Shown here piece by piece: positions 1 through 9,523 of a stretch of DNA of 64,000 nucleotides. Positions within the stretch are counted from its first letter, which is position 1. Every line of letters begins with the position of its first letter. A program made the position numbers and the translations under genes. Source of the stretch: Burkholderiaceae bacterium (GTDB lineage: Bacteria; Pseudomonadota; Gammaproteobacteria; Burkholderiales; Burkholderiaceae_C); NCBI GenBank assembly GCA_030695205.1, contig JAUYTN010000021.1:62001-126000 (forward strand), in the 5' to 3' direction. The notes beneath the pieces are model-generated. The model had not been told where the DNA came from and did no database searches. It saw nothing but the letters and a program-made list of their open reading frames with translations.

Positions 1-541
1 AAATGGAGCGCCAGCCAAACGCATCCACCAGCAGGCCTCCTAAGCTGGGGCCCAGCGCCGGGGCCAGTACCACGCCCATGCCAAAGAGGCCAGAGGCGCG
101 CCCTTGCTCATTGGGCTCAAACGCCCTCAGGATGATGATGGCTGGAATCGGCTGCAGCACCCCAGCCGCCAGCCCTTCGGCCACCCGGGCGGCCAGCACC
201 AGCGGGTAGTGGACGGCAAAGCCACCGGCCACACCACCCGCCATCAGCAGCGCAATGCAGCTGAGGTAGGTGCGCCGGTAGCCGTAGCGCGCCAGCAGCC
301 AGGGCGTGGTCAGCATGGACACCGTCATGGCCACCATGAAGCCCGAGGTGACCCATTGCGCCCGGTCTTGCCCCAGGGTGAAGTGCGTGCTCATGTCGGG
401 AATGGCCACGTTCATGATGGTGGACGACATGACCGAGGCCATGGTGCCCACCATCACCGACAACAGCAGCAGCCAGCGGTAGCGTTCACCGTAGCGGGCT
501 TGCAGGGCCAGGAGCGAGTGGTCAGGGGCGGTGGGGGTCAT
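1..541 (-). CDS. MFS transporter, DHA2 (EmrB/QacA-like), 3' end outside window
   Basis: This is the first 180 residues of a drug:proton antiporter-type permease of the inner membrane; the rest lies beyond the left edge. The frame starts at the ATG at 541 and stays open to base 1. After a short cytoplasmic head it shows hydrophobic segments in the order expected for MFS helices 1-5, with SSTIMNVAIPDM in helix 1, the WVTSGFMVAMTVSM segment, and a loop-2-type basic stretch (ARYGYRRTY). The segment AEGLAAGVLQPIPAIIILRAF matches the DHA2 motif around helix 4. The divergent gene starts only 50 bp away; that gap holds a small inverted repeat (ACAATC-N4-GATTGT, 554-569) that could be an operator. The substrate cannot be told from this part. 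Confidence 0.85.
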   Translation of the reverse strand, partial: MTPTAPDHSLLALQARYGERYRWLLLLSVMVGTMASVMSSTIMNVAIPDMSTHFTLGQDRAQWVTSGFMVAMTVSMLTTPWLLARYGYRRTYLSCIALLMAGGVAGGFAVHYPLVLAARVAEGLAAGVLQPIPAIIILRAFEPNEQGRASGLFGMGVVLAPALGPSLGGLLVDAFGWRSI

Positions 542-591
542 GCGGTATCCGGGACAATCGGGGGATTGTTTCACTTCAACCCCGTTCTCAC

Positions 592-846
592 ATGACCGAC
601 ACGCAAAGCCTTCCCCCGCTGCCCGACCGCCTTTCGCAAGACCCCCGCAGCCCGCACTTTGTGCGCGCGGTGCTGGAGCACGACATTGGCATTCGCTTCA
701 ACGGCAAAGAGCGCTTTGACGTGGCCGAGTACTGCATCAGCGAGGGCTGGGTGAAAGTGCCCGCTGGCAAAACCGTGGACCGCAAGGGCCAGCCCCTGCT
801 GCTGAAAATCAAGGGGACGGTGGAGGCGTTTTACAAGCCGGCGTGA
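592..846 (+). CDS. DUF3297 family protein
   Basis: A small soluble protein of 84 residues with no signal peptide or membrane segment. The sequence (DRLSQDPRSPHF near the start, then GIRFNGKERFDVAEYCISEGWVKV and KGQPLLLKIKGTVEAFY) is what I recognise as the DUF3297 family. That family is conserved in many proteobacteria and has no established biochemical role; some databases mislabel members as glutathione peroxidase, but no redox-active Cys or Sec is present here. The length fits the family. The ATG at 592 has no clear Shine-Dalgarno sequence. It lies divergent to the MFS pump and convergent to the tannase-family gene. Confidence 0.8.
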   Translation: MTDTQSLPPLPDRLSQDPRSPHFVRAVLEHDIGIRFNGKERFDVAEYCISEGWVKVPAGKTVDRKGQPLLLKIKGTVEAFYKPA

Positions 847-934
847 TGCCGCGGGGGGTTCAGGCACAGGTCGGTGGTGTGCCGCTCAGTGGGCTTCCCA
901 GCGGTGCTCTCCTTCCCCATGCCTCCCCGTTGGT

Positions 935-2635
935 TCACTGGCAGTGGAAGCTGCCGGCTGACTCGATGTCGCCCGTGCCCTTGAAGCGAGCCACCTTGGG
1001 GTAGGCGCACAGCGGGCGGGTCCGTGTGGCCGACCAACTGGCGGGCAGCTCGGCATTGACGCCTCCTGCATTGCCAGCGCCACGGGCAGCGGCCAGGATG
1101 CTGTCGGGCGCTTCGCCCTTTTCCACCCAGTTGACCAGTGCCGTCAATGCATCGAACTGGTCGGTGGCCGGGCCGCCTCTGCTGTGGCCCATGCCGGGGA
1201 CGCGGAAGAACCGGGTGAACTCGGCTGCATTGCCGCCGTAGCGTGCGTTCAGGCTCTGGTACCAGTTGGTGGTGTCGTCCACTGAGAACACGGGGTCTGA
1301 GCTGCCATGGATGACCAGTAACTTGCCCCCCTTGTTGCGCACCCCATCCAGCTGTGTGGGGTTGGGTGGGGTCATGAACGACATGGCGCTTTCGGTGTAG
1401 ATGCCGCTGGTCGCGAAAATTTTGGGGGCGTCCGTGTCAAAGTTGAAATTCAGCGCATAGCCCAATGTGTTGGACAGAATGCTGGTGCTTTCTGGTGGTG
1501 ACGAAAAAATGAAAGCCACGGCCACGGGGTCCCGCGCTGCCCCCACGGCATTGCGGAATTTCCAGTCAGCCCATCCCGTCTGGCTGATGCCTGGGTCGTA
1601 GGACCAGCGGGCGTACAGGGCATCCCCTTTGGTGTTGCGTGCGCCGGCGTACACGTTGCCGATGGCTGTTTTTTGCGCGGGCGTGAGGCAAGAGCCATTG
1701 CGATCGCCCGTGCAGGTGGGGACGTCGCGCGCAAGGTCAAACGCCGATTGACAGGCGTCCATATCTTGAACAAGCCCATCCGAAGCACCGTCCAGTGCGT
1801 CGCATTTGGTGAGGATGGCATTGGCGATCAGTTTGCGCTCAGCTTGCGGCAGCGCGGTTTCCAGGTTGGCTGGGTCGGTGGCCACCTTGGCCCACTGTTG
1901 CGCACCATAGAGCTGGGCGACCGCGGCCTTGGGCAGATTGAAGCCGGGAGCGATGGCCAAGAATCCATCGTATTCGGACGCGTAGCGGGATGCGGCGACC
2001 ATGCTGTGGCGGCCTCCATTGGAGGTGCCACCGATGTAGGAGCGATCAGGCCCTTTGCCAAAAGCCGCCTTGATGAGCCCTTTGGCCATCGGCGTGAGGG
2101 TGCCGACCGCCATGTAGCCGTAGTCCAGTCGGGCCTGAGGGTCCAGCCCGAACAGGGGGTTTTGTGTGGCGCTGTGGCCTGCGTCAGAACTGATGACGGC
2201 AAATCCTTGCTGAAGCGCATTGTGCAGAGGGCCACCACCGACAAAGCCGCCTACCGCCTGAGACACCACGCCATCCGTGCCGCCATTGGCCTGGTACAGG
2301 AGGCGGCCGTTCCATGCCTTGGGCAGGCGCATTTCAAAGCCAATGGCGTAAGTCTGCCCATCGACAGCGCTGGTGCGGCGATTCATTTTTCCGGTCACCG
2401 CGCAATGCTCCCCGATGGGGGTGCCTGCGTTTTTCAGGGTGCCTTCGCTCACGACGGTGGCGGCATCTATCGTTGTGTTGGCAAATGCGAAGCTGCTGGC
2501 CAAAGTGGTGCAGTTCGCCAGGGTGCCAGCCTGTGCGGGCGTCAATTGCGGCAGGCCGTCGTTGCCGCCGCCGCAGGCTGTCAGAAAGCCCAAGCTGGCA
2601 AGCCCGACTCCAGCGGAAATTTTCCATGTTTGCAT
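935..2635 (-). CDS. Tannase/feruloyl esterase family alpha/beta hydrolase, lipoprotein
   Basis: A predicted secreted or outer-membrane-anchored esterase of 566 residues in the tannase/feruloyl esterase family, which splits ester bonds of plant phenolics. The chosen ATG at 2635 follows a GGAG ribosome site and opens a lipoprotein signal (MQTWKISAGVGLASLGFLTAC), with the lipobox Cys about 21 residues in. The catalytic triad can be placed: Ser205 in GTSNGG, Asp447 in HGSSDPVF and His484 in GMGHSRGG. The family normally has Cys directly before the Ser and directly after the His (CS-D-HC motif, disulfide linked); here both are replaced, by Thr204 and Ser485. It is divergent from a MarR regulator with a palindrome between them, so MarR repression relieved by a phenolic ligand is a reasonable guess. 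The exact substrate is unknown. Confidence 0.85.
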   Translation of the reverse strand: MQTWKISAGVGLASLGFLTACGGGNDGLPQLTPAQAGTLANCTTLASSFAFANTTIDAATVVSEGTLKNAGTPIGEHCAVTGKMNRRTSAVDGQTYAIGFEMRLPKAWNGRLLYQANGGTDGVVSQAVGGFVGGGPLHNALQQGFAVISSDAGHSATQNPLFGLDPQARLDYGYMAVGTLTPMAKGLIKAAFGKGPDRSYIGGTSNGGRHSMVAASRYASEYDGFLAIAPGFNLPKAAVAQLYGAQQWAKVATDPANLETALPQAERKLIANAILTKCDALDGASDGLVQDMDACQSAFDLARDVPTCTGDRNGSCLTPAQKTAIGNVYAGARNTKGDALYARWSYDPGISQTGWADWKFRNAVGAARDPVAVAFIFSSPPESTSILSNTLGYALNFNFDTDAPKIFATSGIYTESAMSFMTPPNPTQLDGVRNKGGKLLVIHGSSDPVFSVDDTTNWYQSLNARYGGNAAEFTRFFRVPGMGHSRGGPATDQFDALTALVNWVEKGEAPDSILAAARGAGNAGGVNAELPASWSATRTRPLCAYPKVARFKGTGDIESAGSFHCQ

Positions 2636-2682
2636 CGTTGTCTCCAGGTGTTGATGTGCCGCCACCTTGTGGTGGGCGGCGC

Positions 2683-2711
2683 AAATATAGTTCCAAATTG
2701 GAACAATATTT
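2683..2711. promoter_or_regulatory. Long palindrome, likely MarR operator
   Basis: The core GTTCCAAATTGGAAC (2690-2704) is a perfect inverted repeat around one central base. It is flanked by a second matching pair, AATAT (2684-2688) and ATATT (2706-2710), giving a 27-29 bp near-perfect palindrome in an otherwise GC-rich region. It sits between the divergent tannase-family and MarR genes, the usual place for a MarR-family binding site. Confidence 0.75.
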
Positions 2712-2727
2712 TCAGGGTAACTACTAT
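2698..2727 (+). promoter_or_regulatory. Possible sigma-70 promoter of the MarR gene
   Basis: TTGGAA (2698-2703) and TACTAT (2722-2727) are spaced by 18 bases and resemble -35 and -10 boxes. The -35 box lies inside the palindrome, so bound repressor would block it. Found by eye; the transcription start is unknown. Confidence 0.4.
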
Positions 2728-2787
2728 GAACACGTAAAAACAATTATTTTTTGGACGTAGTTGTGCAGGCGAGAATCCGGTCGAGAC

Positions 2788-3297
2788 ATGGCGCAAAATC
2801 ACCTCATGGCCCGCACGCGAACATCTTTGGCAAGCACCCCGGCCGGCAATCTCGCCGAGGCCGCACTCAAGCCCCTCATCGGTTACCAGATCGCCCAGGC
2901 TTCTGTCACCGCCAACCGCATCTATGAGGCCACCGTGGGCAAGCCCTTGGGGTTGCATCGGCTGGCGTTTTCCATCCTGGTGCTGGTGCAGGGCAATCCA
3001 GGGTGCACTGTGTCCAGTCTGTCCAAGGCCTTGAACCTGTCCATGCCCAACACGGTGCTGTGGGTGGACCGCATCATGGACAAAGGGTGGCTGGCGCGTG
3101 TGCCCAATGTGTCAGATCGTCGGTCCAACCATTTGCGCCTCACGGCAGAGGGGGTGGGCATGGTGGAGCAGGCCACGGTGGCCGTGCTTGCCGGAGAGGA
3201 GGCCACCCTGCACAACCTGTCGCAGGCGGAGCGGGCCATCTTGGCCGAGTTGTTGCACAAAGTGGCGCTCAGTCGGGACCGTGCGCCGTTGGGCTAG
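2788..3297 (+). CDS. MarR family transcriptional regulator
   Basis: A winged-helix regulator of about 169 residues. The middle part reads GCTVSSLSKALNLSMPNTVLWVDRIMDKGWLARV (helix-turn-helix) followed by PNVSDRRSNHLRLTAEG, the beta-wing with the DxR motif typical of MarR proteins. Flanking helices would form the dimer. I use the ATG at 2788. The frame extends upstream to a TTG at 2761, and an ATG at 2806 is also possible; none has a strong ribosome site. It is divergent from the tannase-family esterase, with the palindrome in between, so it probably controls that gene and itself. The inducer is unknown. The 125 bp after it (to 3424) hold no gene or clear terminator. Confidence 0.88.
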   Translation: MAQNHLMARTRTSLASTPAGNLAEAALKPLIGYQIAQASVTANRIYEATVGKPLGLHRLAFSILVLVQGNPGCTVSSLSKALNLSMPNTVLWVDRIMDKGWLARVPNVSDRRSNHLRLTAEGVGMVEQATVAVLAGEEATLHNLSQAERAILAELLHKVALSRDRAPLG

Positions 3298-3423
3298 AGC
3301 GGGCCTGGTGTCTCAGACGATCTCGCTGTTGGGGTTTCCTCGGGTCGTTGGCTTGTGTCAGAGTTCTCGCCAGCGCCCCAGCAACCTGCGCTACCCACCA
3401 GCGTTGTTGGAACACTGAGCTTT

Positions 3424-4443
3424 TCAGGGCCGCACCGGAGCGTCGTAGCCCGTGCTGCGCTGCGGAGTCAGCTCTGCGATACCGTTCTGGAAAGAGCTTC
3501 CCCACACCAGGTCCAACACATCGAGAGCGCAGGCGATGGGGCCTTCATGTTGACGCGATTCAAGGCAAATGAAGCTGAGCGTGCAGTCGATGCTCACCCG
3601 CTCATTGATGGCCAGGCCATGGCGGTGTTTTTCTTGCATGGCCACCGAGTCACGGCACAGGCTCAGTCCTATCCCTGAGCGCACCATGGCCAGCATGGAG
3701 CTTTCCTGGTCGACCTTGGCTACAAAGCGGGGCATTGCGGAGCGCTCGCTGTAAACCTCTTGCAGCAATCGGCCATGCACCGATGCTTGGGCTGTGCCAA
3801 TCCAGGGCAGTCGGGCAAGTCCGTCCCAGTCTTTGTCGGCCATGCGCGCCTCCCAGCCTGGCGGTGCTACCACCCAGTAGGCGAAGTTGGTGAGTGATTT
3901 TTGATGGAGCCCGTGTTCCAGGTTGTCTACGCCTTGTTGACTCAGGTGGTCAAGGAAATAGCCAGCGTCCACTTCGTTGCGCAACACCCAATCGCGCACA
4001 TTGCCGCTCATGCCCTGTCGCAGTTCTTTCTCCAGCAAGGGAGCGGCATCGACCAAGGCATGCAGGAACGCCCCCAGCCGGATGAACTCTGGGTCAATCA
4101 CGGTACCGATGCGCAGTCCGCCGCGCACCTGTTTGTGCAACTGCACAGCGGTGCGATCGAGTTCACTCAAACTGGATATCACTTGTCGCGCGCGCACCAC
4201 CAAAGCCAGCCCGTCGTCGGTCAGGTCCAACCCACGGGATGTGCGTCGAAACAGTGTCAGTTGGTAGCGATCAGCCAACTGCTTCAGCCGCAAACTCAAG
4301 GCGGGCTGCGTCATATAGAGCGATTCGGCAGCCCGTGTCACGTTGCCAAAATCTGCGACAGCGAGAAAGCACTGCAGCGTTTTGAGGTCTGGAGGGGTAT
4401 TCACATTATTTGAATTATTTATATCAGTTGGCGAATTATTCAT
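3424..4443 (-). CDS. dddR: LysR family regulator, probable DddR-type activator of the DMSP cluster
   Basis: A LysR-type regulator of 339 residues. The winged HTH is clear near the N terminus (LKTLQCFLAVADFGNVTRAAESL, then MTQPALSLRLKQLADRY) and a substrate-binding domain fills the rest. It is divergent from the dddC-dddA-dddT-dddD genes with 76 bp between starts. DMSP clusters of the DddD type often carry a LysR regulator in this position, so DddR is inferred from context. The first 21 residues (MNNSPTDINNSNNVN...) come from unusually AT-rich DNA that holds two small palindromes. The true start may therefore be later, for example the in-frame GTG at 4404, leaving those bases as promoter or operator. 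Confidence 0.8.
   Translation of the reverse strand: MNNSPTDINNSNNVNTPPDLKTLQCFLAVADFGNVTRAAESLYMTQPALSLRLKQLADRYQLTLFRRTSRGLDLTDDGLALVVRARQVISSLSELDRTAVQLHKQVRGGLRIGTVIDPEFIRLGAFLHALVDAAPLLEKELRQGMSGNVRDWVLRNEVDAGYFLDHLSQQGVDNLEHGLHQKSLTNFAYWVVAPPGWEARMADKDWDGLARLPWIGTAQASVHGRLLQEVYSERSAMPRFVAKVDQESSMLAMVRSGIGLSLCRDSVAMQEKHRHGLAINERVSIDCTLSFICLESRQHEGPIACALDVLDLVWGSSFQNGIAELTPQRSTGYDAPVRP
4399..4415. promoter_or_regulatory. LysR-type T-N11-A palindrome
   Basis: ATTCA-N7-TGAAT forms a dyad that fits the T-N11-A pattern of LysR-family binding sites. It lies at the 5' end of the annotated dddR frame, about 105 bp before dddC. A second small dyad (GAATTATTC, 4433-4441) is next to it. Function is inferred from position and shape only. 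Confidence 0.4.
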
Positions 4444-4519
4444 TGGATACCGCCGAAGAGCAAGCCTAGACTCGCGCCCCAATTCGATGCATTTTTAACC
4501 AAAGAACTGGAGACAAGAC

Positions 4520-6019
<1,500 letters not shown>

Positions 6020-6031
6020 AGGAGCACTGCC

Positions 6032-7720
6032 GTGAGTGCCGCCGACTTCGACTACATCATCGTGGGCGCCGGCACGGCCGGATGCCTGCTGGCCAACCGC
6101 CTGAGCGCAGACAGTTCCAAGAAGGTTCTGTTGCTCGAAGCGGGAAAAAAGGACAACTACCCGTGGATTCACATCCCGGTGGGTTACCTCTATTGCATCG
6201 GCAATCCCCGCACCGACTGGCTCTACCAGACCGAGCCGGATCCGGGCCTCAATGGCCGCAGCCTGCGCTACCCGCGCGGCAAAACGCTGGGTGGTTGTTC
6301 CAGCATCAACGGCATGATCTACATGCGAGGTCAGGCGCGCGACTACGACGGCTGGGCCGCCGCAACGGGCGAGACGGAATGGGACTGGGCGCACTCTCTG
6401 CAAGACTTCAAAGCCCACGAAAACCACTACCGCATGGACACGGGCGGTGACGCTTCGGCCGAGTTCAAGGCGCTTCATGGCGGCGGCGGTGAATGGCGGG
6501 TTGAAAAGCAGCGCTTGCGCTGGGACGTGCTGGAAGCGTTCGCCGAAGCGGCGGTCGAGGCGGGCGTGCCCCGGACCGACGACTTCAACAGAGGCGACAA
6601 CGCCGGGGTGGGTTATTTCGAAGTCAACCAGAAATCGGGTTGGCGCTGGAACACCTCCAAAGCCTTTTTGCGCCCGGCGAGCCATCGAGCCAACCTCACG
6701 GTCTGGACGGAAGCCCATGTGGAGAAGCTCAACTTTTCCAAAGGTCCGGGACGTCCCCGATGCCTGGGCGCACAAGTGGTGCGTGGCGGGCAGCGCATCA
6801 CCGTTCGCGCAGCGGCCGAGGTGATTCTCAGCGCGGGCGCCATTGGTTCGCCTCAGATTCTGCAGCTCTCAGGCGTCGGCGACGCGAAGCATTTGCGCCA
6901 GTTGGGCATCGACGTGACACTGGACATGCCCGCCGTGGGTCAGAACCTGCAAGACCATTTGCAGATCCGCGCCGTGTTCAAGGTCAAGGGTGTGTCCACG
7001 CTCAACACACTGGCCAACAGCCTGTTGGGCAAGGCCAGCATCGGTCTGGAATACCTGTTCAGGCGCTCCGGGCCCATGAGCATGTCGCCCAGCCAGCTGG
7101 GTGCCTTCACCAAGTCGGATCCCTCACAGCCCTACGCCAACCTGGAGTACCACGTTCAGCCCCTGAGCCTGGACGCATTCGGCGAAGACCTCCACCGTTT
7201 CCCGGCGTTCACCGCCAGCGTGTGCAACCTCAATCCGACCAGCCGGGGCACCGTAACCATCACGAGCAACCAGCCCACGGATGCGCCGTCCATTGCGCCC
7301 AACTACCTGCACACCGATGAGGACCGCCTCATTGCCGCGCAAAGCCTGCGCCAGGTGCGCGAAATTGTGAACCAGCCGGCGATGGCGAAATACCAGCCCG
7401 AGGAGTGGAAGCCTGGCGTGGAGTTCCAGTCGGACGAGGCCCTGGCTCGGCTGGCTGGAGATATTGCCAACACCATCTTTCATCCGGCAGGCACCGCGAA
7501 GATGGGGCGCGCAGACGACCCGACGGCGGTGGTGGACCCCCAGTTGCGTGTGCGTGGCATCGACGGATTGCGCGTGGTTGACGCCAGCGTCATGCCCACG
7601 ATCACCAGTGGCAACACCAACTCACCGACGTTGATGATTGCCGAGAAAGCCGCGCGCTGGATTCTGCGCGCGAACAGCCGGAGCGCAGCCGGCGTCGTTT
7701 CGGCCGCGACAACCGTTTAG
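6032..7720 (+). CDS. dddA: GMC family FAD-dependent alcohol dehydrogenase, probable DddA
   Basis: A flavoprotein of 562 residues in the glucose-methanol-choline family. The FAD Rossmann motif is at residues 9-30 (YIIVGAGTAGCLLANRLS), the first GMC signature follows (RYPRGKTLGGCSSINGMIYMRG), and the second is around ILSAGAIGSPQILQLSGVG. The active-site pair is His484 in FHPAGTAKMG and Asn530 in SGNTNSP, as in choline-dehydrogenase-like members. The start is GTG at 6032 behind AAGGAG, 12 bp after dddC. In the DMSP cluster of Halomonas HTNK1 a GMC enzyme (DddA) oxidises 3-hydroxypropionate to malonate semialdehyde; the same order of neighbours supports that role here. On sequence alone, choline dehydrogenase or another alcohol oxidation cannot be excluded. 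Confidence 0.85.
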   Translation: MSAADFDYIIVGAGTAGCLLANRLSADSSKKVLLLEAGKKDNYPWIHIPVGYLYCIGNPRTDWLYQTEPDPGLNGRSLRYPRGKTLGGCSSINGMIYMRGQARDYDGWAAATGETEWDWAHSLQDFKAHENHYRMDTGGDASAEFKALHGGGGEWRVEKQRLRWDVLEAFAEAAVEAGVPRTDDFNRGDNAGVGYFEVNQKSGWRWNTSKAFLRPASHRANLTVWTEAHVEKLNFSKGPGRPRCLGAQVVRGGQRITVRAAAEVILSAGAIGSPQILQLSGVGDAKHLRQLGIDVTLDMPAVGQNLQDHLQIRAVFKVKGVSTLNTLANSLLGKASIGLEYLFRRSGPMSMSPSQLGAFTKSDPSQPYANLEYHVQPLSLDAFGEDLHRFPAFTASVCNLNPTSRGTVTITSNQPTDAPSIAPNYLHTDEDRLIAAQSLRQVREIVNQPAMAKYQPEEWKPGVEFQSDEALARLAGDIANTIFHPAGTAKMGRADDPTAVVDPQLRVRGIDGLRVVDASVMPTITSGNTNSPTLMIAEKAARWILRANSRSAAGVVSAATTV

Positions 7721-7812
7721 GGCGTGCTTGCACGGAACTCTGACCGACGGACTCTGGTTCGTTGGCCGAGGGCGTGTTGGCGCAATTTTGGTTAATCAAA
7801 AAAGGAGACAAA

Positions 7813-9380
7813 ATGTCAAAAACCATGATCAGTGGAGACCGCGTGGATATGCGCGTGTTCTCGTTATCGCTATTGCTGTTGGCAGGGGTCGTCGGCCCCT
7901 GCTGATGTTCCCCGAGTCGAGTTCGGCCATGATCTCGGCCGCGTTTTCGTTCACCACCAGCACCTTCGGCTGGTTGTACATGGTGGCCGGTCTGGCCGTG
8001 GTCGTGTTCCTGATCGGCCTGGCTTTCAGCCGCTACGGCAACGTGCGCTTAGGTGGCGCGGATGACACCCCCGAGTTTTCGTACTTCAGCTGGATCGCCA
8101 TGATCTTCTGCGGCGGCATCGGCATTGCCATCGTGAACTGGGCATGGGTCGAACCGATCTACTACTACACCGGCCCTCCATTCGGCGTGGCCGCCAAGAG
8201 CCAGGCAGCCGCCGAGTGGGCATTGACCTACGGACAGTTCCATTGGGGCATCACCCCTTGGGCCTTCTACTGCCTGCCTGCCATTCCGATCGCCTATTCG
8301 ATGTACGTCAAGCGCCAGTCGGGTGCGCGCCTGTCGGTGGCTGCCCGCGGCGTGCTGGGCAAACAGTCCGACAGCTGGCTCGGTGTGGTGCTCGACGCGG
8401 TGGTGGTGTTCGGCATCGTCGGCGGTGTGGCCACCTCACTGGGTTTGGCCGTGCCTCTGGTGTCCAAACTGGCTTCCGGTCTGTTTGGCATGGAAACATC
8501 CTTCCTGCTGGACATGGCCATGCTGAGCATCTGGACGATCATGTTCGGCACCAGCGTCTGGTTTGGCCTGGCCAAAGGCATCAAGGTGCTGTCAGACATC
8601 AACGTGATCATGGCCTTTGCCATGCTGCTCTTCACCTTTCTGGTGGGGCCAACCCAGTTCATGGTAGATGGCTGGACCAACAGCTTTGGCCAGATGGTGA
8701 CCAACTTCATTTCGATGAGCACCTGGACCGACCCGATCGGCAAATCCAGCTTCTTCAAGGACTGGACCGTCTTCTACTGGGCCTGGTGGATTGCCTACGC
8801 ACCCATGATGGGTCTGTTCGTGGCGCGCATCTCGCGTGGCCGCACCATCCGTGAGCTCATCATTGCCGAACTGGTGTGGGGTTCGCTGGGCTGCTGGGTG
8901 TTCTTCGCGGTCTGGGGTGGCTATGCGCTCGATCTGCAAATCTCGGGCAAGCTCGACGTGGCCACCATTCTCAACGGCGCAGGTGGTATCCCTGCAACCG
9001 TGCAAGCCATTCTCGGCACCCTGCCCATGAGCGGTTTCATCACTGGCGCCTTCATTCTGCTGTGCTTTATCTTCCTGGCGACCACGCTGGACAGTGCAGC
9101 CTATGTGCTGGCCTCGGTCACTTCCCAGGAATTGACCGGCTACCAAGAACCCAAGCGCTCACTGCGCATCACCTGGGCGCTCATCCTGGCGGGCGTGGGT
9201 GCTTTCCTGATCCAGATCGGTGGCTTGAAACCGGTACAGACCTCGACCATCATCGTGGCGCTGCCGCTGATTCCTGTGCTCGTCGTTCTCACCTGGTCGC
9301 TGATGCGCTGGCTCAAAGCAGACTTTGCCGACCTTGAGGATCATCAGCACCTGATTGCGTCACAGCCGCCTCGGCGCTAA
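7813..9380 (+). pseudogene. dddT: BCCT family transporter (probable DddT) with a one-base frameshift near the N terminus
   Basis: A sodium- or proton-coupled carrier for betaine-type compounds with the expected helices (about 12), including GGIGIAIVNWAWVEPIYYY and WTVFYWAWWIAYAPMMGLFVARISRG, both characteristic of BCCT carriers. The natural start is the ATG at 7813, right behind AAAGGAGACAAA. That frame reads MSKTMISGDRVDMRVFSL and into helix 1, then stops at TGA 7903-7905. The rest of the protein continues in another frame. Adding one C to the CCCC run at 7896-7899 restores GPLLMFPE and an intact protein of about 522 residues, the usual BCCT size. The stop overlaps an ATG (TGATG, 7903-7907), so restart there could still give a product lacking part of helix 1. 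Context points to DMSP uptake. It may be a real mutation or a homopolymer sequencing error. Confidence 0.8.
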
Positions 9381-9381
9381 A

Positions 9382-9457
9382 GGCAGTTGCATGGGCACAG
9401 GCTTTGTGAAGCAGGTAACCCGCCGGCTTCGCAAGGTCTGTTGCCCATGGCGCTGCC
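9382..9457. promoter_or_regulatory. Large imperfect inverted repeat between dddT and dddD
   Basis: Two arms of about 31 bases (9382-9412 and 9426-9457) pair with a few mismatches around a loop of about 13 bases. The matching blocks include GGCAG/CTGCC, ATGGGCA/TGCCCAT and GAAGC/GCTTC. It begins right after the dddT stop codon. No U-tract follows, so it is not a classical terminator. It could slow transcription, protect the upstream mRNA from decay, or set a different level for dddD. The remaining bases up to 9523 hold no gene. Confidence 0.6.
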
Positions 9458-9523
9458 GATCTAACTGAATCCGTTGTCCTAGACGTTTTCGTCCTTCCGA
9501 TTTCCCATTGCACATTCATCGCC

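Noticed and set aside
7638-7812. In-frame upstream extension of the BCCT transporter
   Set aside because: It overlaps the end of dddA in another frame, encodes no transporter-like sequence, and ignores the strong AAAGGAG site before ATG 7813; the open frame exists only because of the frameshift.
7890-7910. Programmed ribosomal frameshifting in dddT
   Set aside because: A plain CCCC-TGC-TGA context has no typical slippery heptamer or known stimulator, and frameshifting is not known for BCCT carriers; a deletion or sequence error is simpler.
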